Source of the DNA: Cenococcum geophilum 1.58 | Lineage: Eukaryota; Ascomycota; Dothideomycetes; Gloniales; Gloniaceae | Direction of reading: 5' to 3' | NCBI GenBank assembly: GCA_001692895.1 | Contig: KV748258.1 | Location: 558,001-622,000 of the forward strand | DNA length: 64,000 nucleotides | Part shown: positions 11,539 through 20,079 of the stretch, in pieces | Layout: every line of letters starts with the position of its first letter | Position numbering within the stretch: the first letter of the stretch is position 1 | Notes under the pieces: model-generated | The model's database searches: none | Seen by the model: only the letters and a program-made list of their open reading frames with translations | What the model was told of the DNA's origin: nothing | Program-made: the position numbers and the translations under genes

Positions 11539-11563
11539 ATTTTCTATCCCGGGGATAAAAAAT
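11539..11563. other. Conserved hairpin with compensatory change (element D)
   Basis: ATTTTCTATCC-CGG-GGATAAAAAAT sits where A and B have TATAC...GTATA. One A-T pair of the stem is replaced by C-G on both sides, so pairing is kept. Confidence 0.6.
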
Positions 11564-12196
11564 CCTGATTGGCTAGTTGGAATTAGGGTCTGTAAAATAT
11601 TATAGGTAAAAGCAGTAGAAGTTAGTTAGCTGCAGGTAGGGCAGCAAGGGTCTATTATAATAGTAGTACGGTGCCAGCAATAGGTTGTTCGGGTGGCAGT
11701 ACGGTATTATTAGCGGTAGTGATAGTGGTTAAGCATAGAGCTTATCTATTAGTTAGTCGGTTAATTATAGGCGTATAGGCACAATTATTTATTATAATAG
11801 CAGGTATAGCGGCGCTATCAGTTTATTAATAGTATGTGGCAGTATAGTGTTAGCATAGGGTCGGTTCCGTAGGCAGATTGGCACAGAGTCTTATTATAGG
11901 GTTAGTTCGTAGGCATATCAGTTATAACAGTTATTGGGTTTATAGCTGTTGTAGATACTAGTAGTTCTTTCTTTATGCTTGTGGCGTTGCTAGTGTGACT
12001 ATGCTATTCTAACCGCTTCCCCCTTACATCACTCTCTTTTTATAGTACTCTCTATAAGAACTTCCTGTCTAGGTTACGCTGGTAGCCACCTCTATAGCTA
12101 CCTTAGGAACTACAGGAGTTTTAAAATTCCCCTCTACGCTAAATCTTCTAAAGCCTGTTAAATGTTTGTGGAGGAATGGATAACTGTTGCTACTAA

Positions 12197-12664
12197 TTAA
12201 AGATACTGTTCGCAGATCTGGGTTGTTGCGGAGGTTATTGCGGAGATTACTGCGGAGGTTCTTGCGGAGGTTGCTGCGGAGATTGCTGCGGAGGTTCTTG
12301 TGTGGACGGAGCTTATGTAGACGGAGCTTGCGTGGACGGAGCTTATATAGACAGAGCTTGTGTGGACGGAGCTTGTGTAGACGGAGCTTGTGTAGACGGA
12401 GCTTGTGTAGATGGAGCTTGTGCGGACGGAGCTTGTGTAGATGGAGCTTATAGAGACGGAGCTTGAGGAGACGGAGCTTGAGGAGACGGAGCTTGTAGAG
12501 ACGGAGCTTAAGGCACGGGTTAAGATATGGTAGCCTAAGGAACTAGAGATATGGGTTAAGATACGGCAGCTTAAGGAACTTGAGGTGTTTAATGCCCTAA
12601 GGTTGTTTGTGGAGGTTCTTACGGAGGTTCTTCCGGAAGTTCTTACGGACGTTGTTGCGGACAT
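12197..12664 (-). CDS. Repeat-derived Ser/Thr-rich frame in element D (155 aa, doubtful)
   Basis: An uninterrupted frame in a region where other frames are broken. The product is almost entirely Ser, Thr, Val, Ile, Tyr and Arg, with a 5-residue repeat of the form (I/V)-(Y/H)-T-S-S over its middle. It lies in the same orientation as, and about 50 bp past the end of, the Gag remnant of element D. The plus strand is also open over part of it (12187-12453), which shows that the openness comes from 12- and 15-bp repeat units. I do not recognise it. It could be a C-terminal extension of the D Gag-like protein, or simply a repeat artefact. Confidence 0.25.
   Translation of the reverse strand: MSATTSVRTSGRTSVRTSTNNLRALNTSSSLSCRILTHISSSLGYHILTRALSSVSTSSVSSSSVSSSSVSISSIYTSSVRTSSIYTSSVYTSSVYTSSVHTSSVYISSVHASSVYISSVHTRTSAAISAATSARTSAVISAITSATTQICEQYL
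12225..12510. repeat. 12-bp and 15-bp tandem repeats inside element D
   Basis: From about 12225 to 12300 the unit is GCGGAGGTTCTT-like (12 bp). From about 12300 to 12510 it is GTGTAGACGGAGCTT-like (15 bp, about 14 copies). Confidence 0.88.
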
Positions 12665-12714
12665 TACTGCGGACGTTTTTAAGGAACTTAAGGTGTTGCT
12701 TGTGGCTATCCGTT

Positions 12715-13128
12715 ATTAGGATTCTCTTAAGAGTTAAGCTTCTTTATAGCGCGTAGTTGCTGCTTAATCTCTTGTGGAGTCTATTTATGCTCTTTTTTTG
12801 CGTTAAGAACCTACTTCTAAATATTGTCTCTAATATTACCCCCATTTATGGGTACAAATACTCTATTCTCCCGTAGAAAGTTATGGAAGTCCTATATAAT
12901 ATCCTTGTTCGCGGAAGCCTATATTTCCTTTATCTATCTAATAAAGTCCTCCCTTATATATTCCTATAGCGCGGTGTTATTGTATTTACTGTCTTTGTAG
13001 TGTGCTATGCGGTATAATAAGAATCCGTTTAGATCTTGTGGTTTAGCGTTTATAAAGTTACTTATGTCTTTATTCTATATCTTTAGGTTAATATCTTTCT
13101 TGTACTTCTTTAGGTAGGTTAATGCTAT
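12715..13128 (-). pseudogene. Gag remnant of element D
   Basis: It begins at 13128 with ATA where copies A and B have ATG, then ALTYLKKYKKDINLKI and a stop at a Gln position. It continues for about 138 codons in one frame with further Gln/Trp-to-stop changes and segments such as DLNGFLLYRIAHYKDSKYNN and RENRVFVPINGG. It matches the N-terminal part of the A/B Gag. The rest of Gag, including the CCHC knuckle, is missing. Confidence 0.75.
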
Positions 13129-13597
13129 AGTGGCGGACGTCTATAGGTGTATTTAGCGGCGAGTAGGGGGTGGATTAAGATTTATAGAAGGCAGCTGTTA
13201 AACTATAGAAGTAAAATTAACGGGGTGTCGTACGTTAAAGGTAGGTAGGATTTTCGGTTTTATAGAATCTCGTAGGTTTGCTGTTAAAAGGTAGGCAATT
13301 TAAGATATAGTTAACGCGTTTTAGACATTAACTTGGGACTGTAGGTTTAGTGACACTTCTAACCTAAAGTACTTAACTAAGTCTTTGTAAACGTGGTTGT
13401 TCTATATAATAGACGCAACTTGGTATCTTCTAGTACTTAGTGAAACTTCTGTTACTGGTTTTCCGCAAGTTTAAGGTAGCATAGTATCGCCGGGATCCAT
13501 TCCATATAAGCGCATATAGTACCCCTGTACGAAACTATCTCTTCTGTTAATAACCTTGCTGTTCTGTGGTATAACAGTAAAGTTAACCACTAATTAG

Positions 13598-13781
13598 TAT
13601 TAGAATTACTAGGGATACCTATTTAAATAGGCCAGAATCGTAGTTAACCAGTCTTTGCTAGTTGATATGATGATGTTGGATTGGAATAAGGAAGAAGGGT
13701 AAGGAAGGGTAAGGAGCTTAAGGCTCCTCGCCACGCTAGTGCCGCGGCGTCACGTGATGACCGCTTGCCTTATTCCCGACA
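13598..13781 (-). repeat. 5' LTR of element D
   Basis: It begins TATTAGAATTACTAGGGATA (RIP-altered start) and ends ATTCCCGACA. It is 184 bp, equal in length to the left LTR. Confidence 0.9.
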
Positions 13782-13786
13782 CTTTT
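13782..13786. repeat. Target-site duplication CTTTT, right side of element D
   Basis: It matches 11137-11141. Copia B sequence resumes immediately after it, continuing the sequence interrupted at 11136. Confidence 0.88.
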
Positions 13787-15470
13787 AGAGCTATTTTATA
13801 AGTTTAAAGTTAGCCTTCTTCTTAGCTGTTATAAAGGCCATTAATAGCTCGACTTTATTCTTAATAGCGGCAACAAATTGCTCTTTAAAATTAACAAGAT
13901 ATTGGCAATTTCGTAATCCCTTCGGGCAACCTCTACCGTGTTATAGTTACGGCGTATCTACTACAATTATATTAGGATTGTGGTCGCCTTCTAGAGCATA
14001 TTAATTATAGCTCTCCTTTAAGATATCTTCTATAGTATCCTGCAAAGGCTTAAAACTATTATCTTTATAATAAGGCTTAATAACAGTTAAACGGAATTAA
14101 GTGGGTCTGTAAGGCATCTAAATAGTATAAGTTTAACTATTAACTATAATAAGTTAATATAGGCCTAACTATCCTCCCTTTTTACGCTATATGTATACCT
14201 TAAACTAAAGTGGCAGATTAAGCGTAGTCGAGGTATTTAGGCCATTTCTTATTCCTAGTGCGTTATTAACCTAGCGTATGGCGTAGAGACATTATACCTC
14301 CTTTGTTACCTTATAAATAGCCTTAGCTTATTATATAACAGAGAGAAATAGTGGAGAATTATTAGTTATTTAAGGGTAGGCGCTAAAGACTAGTAATATA
14401 GGTATAAGTCTATTCGGGCTAGCGGAATTATTAATAGCTTTAATAGCTATTTATAAGATAAGTTCTTCGCTAGCATCCTCTAGTTTTAAAGAGATAATCT
14501 TATATACGCGGCGTAATAGCGTATAGTATCGTTCTACTTTTCTAATACTATTATATGCCTTAATAGGGACTTCCTTAACCTTAATTACTATTGCCTTTAT
14601 CTATTATNNGAACTCTATAGATAAGAAGTTCTTTTCTATATTATAGATAATTTAATTAGGGGGTCCTAGGTAAATATTAATCTAGTATAATTATAGGGTA
14701 TCCTATACGTTCCTAGCTAATATATCCTTTAAGAAACATACGGCTTAGAAGAAGGTTAAGAAGTTAATAACTTANAATACTGGCTTGCCGCTAAGATATA
14801 TAACGTTAACAATAATATAGAAGTTAAAGTTATAGTTATTTTTAAGGGTGAACTTAAATCGGCCAGGGGACTTCTAGTTTATTTAGTAGTAGTAGTAGTA
14901 CTTTATAAGATGCTTAATTGCCTTAACCTTAACTTTATAGCCTACTTGCTAAAGAACCCTAAGCAATTAATAAACAGATAGGTGGCCAAAACGACGGTAT
15001 AGTTGGCGTAACTCTGACTTAGTTAAATAGCTCTAAGCAACACTCCTTTCTAGTTGTTAAAGGAGCAGCTAAGGGTGACCCTACTTACATATAATAGGCA
15101 CCTAATTATCTCCCTGCACGAGTATATTCTTAAGGTTATTAAGTTTAACGCCTAATTTATCTATATCCCTAATGCAGAATAGAAATAGAGTATTCGCGGG
15201 AATAACGTAGAAAGTGATATATCTTAAGGGGGTTTAGACCCTAATTGTGCTAAGAGAGATTACGGTACCCTTGCCAAAACGTATTATATATTAGCCTACC
15301 GTTAATTAGTTAATCTAAATAGAAGTATTAAGTTATTAAAGGGCTTAAACTTAAGGTTCTCCTGCTATAAATACTCCTACGGCTCTAGTATCTAGTATAA
15401 TACTATAGAAGATATTCACCAAGTATCTATCGTTAAAGGAGAACGTAGAGCTCTTTTTTGGCTTATTAAA
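13787..15470 (-). pseudogene. Copia Pol, copy B: protease and integrase part
   Basis: Reading leftward from about 15470: a protease-like stretch with IIRFGKGT, FYVIPANTLFLFCIRDIDKL and NILVQGD, then integrase with INIYLGPPN, IEKNFLSIEF and KAYNSIRKVERYYTLLRR (relatives have AHNSIG.VERYHAPLRR, carrying the catalytic Glu). Integrase spans about 14930-14080. A short start of the RT linker lies at 13830-13787. Gln and Trp codons are frequently TAA/TAG, and Asp-to-Asn changes occur. N bases at 14608-14609 and 14775 lie here. Confidence 0.82.
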
Positions 15471-15479
15471 GATATTTAA

Positions 15480-17231
15480 CTTTATAGTAAAATAGAGCGT
15501 AGATTGGTTATTAAGAATAGTAACAGTTTATATGCCATCTACCTTACTATACTTAGTAAAGTATTAGTTAGGTAAGTAGTCCTTAATTTCTATATCTATA
15601 AGGAGCTATTCGGCCTTATTAACCTTACCCTTAAGATCTTTTACGCCTTTATATTAAACCAGGAAGCTTTAGAAGTAAGCTATAGTAGCTTTATAATTTC
15701 CAACATTTCTTATACTCTGGCGAAACTTATTATATACCTCCTTTTGCTTATTAAGAGAATGCCTAGTTAACCAGTAATTCAGTTTCTTATAAACGTAGCA
15801 TTTCTTCTAGCGATTACTTCAAAATGAACCTCTATAAGGACCTCCACCTTTACCTTATAGTCGTTAATTATACCCTCTACTATATTACCTACCACGGCCA
15901 CTATATATTTAATTAGTCTAGTTATAGTTATATTAGTCGGGCGGGTTAATCAAAGTAGGTTAGAGTTAGGCGTTAAATTGCTGTACTTCTTAAGAGCGTA
16001 AAGCGGTGCCAATAGAAGATCTTAATTGGGCATATATTCCTTTATAAGTATTTACAGGATTAAAGAGAGTAAGGTTATATTCTTTAACGCCTTAGCATGC
16101 GCTAATGACTTAATCACGTAGGCTAAAATTCTCTTAATATAATTCGGATAAACCACGCTAAATTATCTAAAGTTAATTAAAGAGCTTTTAAAGATAATTA
16201 AGCCGAGGGACACCTAGGTTTATAGCAATAATCCTTAGGAAGGTAGTCTCTCTCTATTCTAATATATACTACTACTTATTCTCTTCTGTTTTAAAGTAGC
16301 ATCTTAATATATATATTATGCGGTTAAAATTATATCCTTTTCTTACTAAACAATTATAATAGAAGGTACTAGCTTAGCCCTTAAGCATAACGGAATAGGC
16401 GTTGTGGTATTAATTAGACTCTATTCCTACCTTTTAATAATAGTTATAGAAGATACGTAGTTTCAAATTAAGAATATTATATAATTCCCCGCTAAACTTC
16501 TTCTCCTAATCTAAGTAGAGCTTTATAAGCTCTATAAGCAATTTTAAACTGTCTTTAATTTAAGATTAAGATAGAGGAGGTAGGAGTTACATTATAGGCT
16601 ATAGTAGGGACATAGGTCTAGTCGGTAAAGTCTAAAGGTTATTAAATCGCGAAGTAAGGGGATCTTATACTTACTTATGTTAAGAGGCAGTAGTTAAAGT
16701 TATAGGTTAAATTGGTGGATTTTAGGGAACTAAAGATAGAGGTAGAGGCGATGGATATAGAATAAAAGAACTCGTGCCTAGAGTAATGGAATTAGAACGC
16801 GTCTCTTGTAGTATATTACCTAGATTCCATCGTAAGTTAAGCTTCCTTATAGTGTGTAGTTGGTGCTTAATCTCTTATAGAGTCTATTTGTGCTTCTCTT
16901 TTATATTAAGAACCTACTCCTAAATATTATCTCTAATAACGCCCCTATCCTTAGGGACAAATACTTTATTCTCCTAAAGGAAGTTACGGAAGTCCCGTAC
17001 AATATCCTTGTTTATAGGGGCCTATGTTTCCTTTATCCATCTAATAAAGTCCTCCTTTATACATTCCTATAGCGCGGTATTGTTATATTTACTGTCTTTA
17101 TAATATGCTATACAGTATAATAAAAAACCATTTAAGTCTTGTTTATTAGCGTTTGCAAGGTTAATTATAGCTTTATTCTATATCTTTAGGTTAATATCTT
17201 TCTTATACTTTTTTGGGTAGGTTAACGCCAT
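15480..17231 (-). pseudogene. Copia Gag, copy B, with CCHC zinc knuckle
   Basis: The ATG at 17231-17229 gives the family Gag start (MALTYPKKYKKDINLKI-like). Near 15790-15735 the frame reads KKCYVYKKLNYWLTRHSLNK, the CX2CX4HX4C zinc knuckle with its second Cys changed to Tyr, followed by a YNKFRQS segment typical of this Copia clade. It would encapsidate element RNA. It is broken by many Gln-to-stop changes and flanked by the 5' LTR about 400 bp upstream. Confidence 0.78.
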
Positions 17232-17626
17232 AATAGGTATAGAATTAACGGGGTGTCGTACGTTAAAGGTAGGTAGGATTTTCGGTTTTGTAGGATCTCG
17301 TAGGTTTGCTATTAAGAGGTAGGCAATTTAAGATGTTATTTAACGCGTTTTGGACGTTGACTTAGGACCTTAGGTTTAGTAACACTTCTAACCTAAAGTA
17401 CTTAACCAAATCTTCGTAAATGCGGTTATTCTGCGTAATAGACGCAACTTAGTATCTCCTAGTACTTAGTGACACTTCTATTACTAGTTTTCCGCAAGTT
17501 TAAGGTAGTATAGTATTGCCGGGATCTATTCTATATAAGCGTATATAGCACCCCTATATAAGACTATCTCTTCTATTCAAAAACCTAGCTTCTCTATAGT
17601 TAACTATATATTTAACCACTAATTAG

Positions 17627-17815
17627 TATTAGTTATATAGGGTAACTTACTAATAACGACTACTCGAGTAGGGTTATAGTGATGTTTATTAATAAAGCTT
17701 ATTAATTGGAAAAGAGGAAGGGCGAGGAGCTTAAGGCTCCTCGCCACGCTAGTGCCGCGGCGACACGTGATGGCAACTTGCCATCACGTGACGGCAAATT
17801 GCCTCATTCCCGACA
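17627..17815 (-). repeat. 5' LTR of Copia copy B
   Basis: 189 bp, from TATTAGTTATATAGGGTA to CCCGACA. It contains CTACTCGAGTAG, the perfect hairpin at 17721-17745 and a second inverted repeat, CACGTGATGGCAA / TTGCCATCACGTG, at about 17763-17790. Confidence 0.9.
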
Positions 17816-17820
17816 CTTAG
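17816..17820. repeat. Target-site duplication CTTAG, right side of Copia B
   Basis: Identical to 9074-9078. Confidence 0.9.
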
Positions 17821-17873
17821 CTATAAAATTTTTACTATAAGGAAATTATAGAAGAAGACGAGAAAAGGATATA

Positions 17874-17935
17874 TAAATAATATATTTATATTATTATATT
17901 ATTATATCTAAGTTATAATATTATTATATCTTCCT
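17874..17935. repeat. AT-rich direct repeat left of LINE fragment
   Basis: It contains TATATCTAAGTTATAATATT..., repeated at 19283-19370 on the far side of the LINE fragment. After each copy comes CTGTAAG(A/G)G. It may be a long target duplication or an AT microsatellite that served as target. Confidence 0.55.
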
Positions 17936-17939
17936 GTAA

Positions 17940-19282
17940 GGGCTAAGTATAGTATATCGCATTATCTAGGATTGTTAATTCTATATAGGGTCCATGCTTC
18001 TAGAGGTCACGCCTACTATATATAGCAGTTGTCCGGCCAACCATAACGTATGGGTCCAGTATTTGGGCCATTAGAGAATCTAAGAAAGGGCCCCCCTAAA
18101 TTACTCCTTAAACCACTCTAAAAGGTCTAAACAGCCTGCCTCTAGAGTATAACAGGTGGATATAAGCGAACGGCCACAGCACTGCTTAAAAAGGAAGCCA
18201 ATATTCCCCCCCTACAACTATATATTAAAGCCGCTGCAATATAAAGGGCGTAAAATAAACGCAACTCTAATGTTATAAAGTATATTAAGACACGCCTAAA
18301 TAAACTATAGAGGGATTTTAGGGCGCCCTATAGGAGAATAAACCAATAACCCCAAAGTAGGGAAGACATATTAGAGAAACAGGTAAAGAAAGTAGAAGAA
18401 GAATAGTGCTGCTTTAGGGCCCAGGCCTATATAGAGGAAGGGAAACGCGTAAGAGGCTAGTAAAGATAACAGTAAGAAAGAGAAAGGAGCTAAAGTAGAG
18501 CATAAAAGAATGCTAGGAAACTATCTACCGTAATATAATACTGGCTAGACCAACGCTAGAGAGGTATATAGGAGTTAAAGGTATAGAGGCTAACTAAGGC
18601 AAGAGGAACCTAAGCTGTAGCATAGTTAACGATATAGGGGGTAAACACTTTAGGGCTCTAAGAAGGCCTAATAAAGGCAGAAAATATAATGGCAATACTC
18701 TTAAGAACAGGAATAATAGGACTAAAAGACTAGCTCTACTAGGTGGGTGTCCTAGTAGGTAGCCTAAGATGCGAATGTGGCTGGCTAAGATAGATACTAA
18801 AATACGTAATACTGTTATACCCCTTACGCACTAACCGAGAAGCAATACTCTTAGTAGCTGGCATAGAGAACTATAATACACTACTCTCGATATAAAAAGG
18901 CCTTAAGGCGGTTACCTAGTGGCTTATTAGCTAAAATGTACTAAACTAGTTCCGGGTTATAAAGGAAATAGCAATAAAGGGCGGGGGGGGGCAAGCAACG
19001 GGCGCCCCCTGATGACTCTACAGTGGTAAAGTAAAGTTTGCGATACTAGCGCGTCCGTAGGCTTGTTACGGCAGTAGTGGTTCCTAAGGAGGTTAAAAAG
19101 TAAGGTAGTAGAGCACCATAGGTAACTCGTAGGCGCCTCGTAGGCGCCTTATAGGCGAGTCCTAAAAGGCAGGGAGATGGATTACGGGGTTTTCTTAAAT
19201 AGAGTTTTCTCCCTATATATATATAAGGAGTAGTCCGCGTGGGCCTAATAGGGATTCAAATCGGACGTTAAGCAATAAATAA
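17940..19282 (+). mobile_element. 5'-truncated LINE (Tad/I-like) 3' fragment
   Basis: The plus strand near 18690-18990 reads as the C-terminal part of a fungal LINE ORF2. A GVLVGSLRCECGWLRQILKY segment (relatives have CxCGxxxQTxxHxLLxC) is followed by PLRTNREAILLVAGIENYN, KGLKAVTQWLI and NQFRVIKEIA. Upstream, from 17940 to about 18500, frames are too broken to place. Endonuclease and RT motifs are not seen, so the copy is 5'-truncated, as is common for LINEs. A G-rich run (about 18982) follows the coding end, and the rest is 3' non-coding. Stops fall at Trp/Gln codons. Confidence 0.7.
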
Positions 19283-19370
19283 TAATATTATTATTATATC
19301 TAAGTTATAATATTATTATATCTAAGTTATAATATTATAATATCTATTATATTAGGTATATCTGTAAGAG
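19283..19370. repeat. AT-rich direct repeat right of LINE fragment
   Basis: Two tandem TATATCTAAGTTATAATATT-type units match the single unit at 17904-17931. Confidence 0.55.
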
Positions 19371-19375
19371 TAGGA

Positions 19376-20079
19376 CTGCATCAGGAAATGGAGGTTTCCT
19401 TTACGGGTAACGCGCCCTCGCTTGCTGGCCCGCCGCTTTATCCTGGCCCGTGCTTTGACCTCTTTACATAAAAGCGTCCTCCACTCGCCGTTTTACTCTC
19501 CCTTCTCTATCTTCTCTTTCCTCCCTAACGCCGCGCACCCCCCTTATTAGATATTATCGCCCCGGCCAAGCTTTCTCGCTCCGCCCCTAAGCCATTTTAC
19601 TCCCCTATCGGCGTCCGCGCATATACAAGCCCTATTACTTCCCTTAATTTCCGTATCTCAGACTAATAGTAGCGCAGCGCCTCTTAGGCTCTCTAACAAC
19701 TTCCTCCCTTATACTCTCTTTATAGTAACAGATGAAACGGCTCTTTCTATTCTCGCCGCTAGAGTAGCAATGGCCATTCGTCCTTCCGCAGCCCAACCTT
19801 AAGAGACTTATCCCACTTACGCGTGCGGGCATTTACGATATTCGAAGCTTTCCCCCCTTCTATTTAGGTCATTTCTTTGCCTCTAGGGAGCTACCACCAC
19901 AGCTGCCGATTAACGGGATCTATAGAAATTACCACGTTAGCAATGCTGCCTGCTTTATTTTTCTAGGAGAGTCCTTCCTAGAGCAACAGCGCCTGGTCCC
20001 TCGCCGCTGTAAGCTCCCTTATATTATTGGACGGCTCCTAGTCACCTTACGTCTTATTTTATTTTAGCTAGCGACCCTA
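19376..20079. other. GC-richer, pyrimidine-rich stretch, no gene assigned
   Basis: Composition changes sharply from the AT-rich left side. Long C/T-rich runs occur (about 19430-19630). It lies upstream of the plus-strand pseudogene that follows and could be its old promoter and 5' region; that is inference. Confidence 0.4.

Larger units (their letters stand above)
11142..13781 (-). mobile_element. Non-autonomous LTR element D nested in Copia B
   Basis: It is 2640 bp with two 184-bp LTRs and a 5-bp CTTTT duplication. The LTR right half, the 3' non-coding region (to about 11605) and the Gag start are shared with copies A and B, but protease, integrase and RT are absent. In their place is about 1.1 kb of unrelated sequence (11605-12715) with tandem repeats. 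It is therefore a Gag-retaining non-autonomous relative that would depend on a full Copia for Pol. The first half of its LTR (TGTTGGAATCACCAGGGATA) differs from A/B, so it is a distinct subfamily. It landed in B, so it is younger than B. Confidence 0.88.
9079..17815 (-). mobile_element. Copia-type LTR retrotransposon, copy B, with nested element D
   Basis: Full-length minus-strand element: 3' LTR 9079-9287, 5' LTR 17627-17815, CTTAG target duplications on both sides. Without the nested insertion (11142-13781 plus a 5-bp duplication) it is about 6.1 kb, normal for Copia. All domains of a fungal Copia are recognisable: Gag, CCHC knuckle, protease, integrase, reverse transcriptase and RNase H. 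Stops at Gln/Trp codons show RIP. Runs of N (9802-9864, 14608-14609) lie inside it. Confidence 0.93.

Noticed and set aside
12187..12453. 88-codon plus-strand Arg/Leu/Cys-rich frame in element D
   Set aside because: Opposite strand of the 12/15-bp repeats and antisense to Gag orientation; repeat artefact.
19228..19265. tRNA gene suggested by GGATTCAAATC and GTCCG...CGGAC
   Set aside because: No D-arm or anticodon arm of proper spacing could be found upstream; kept only as a weak tRNA-like motif.
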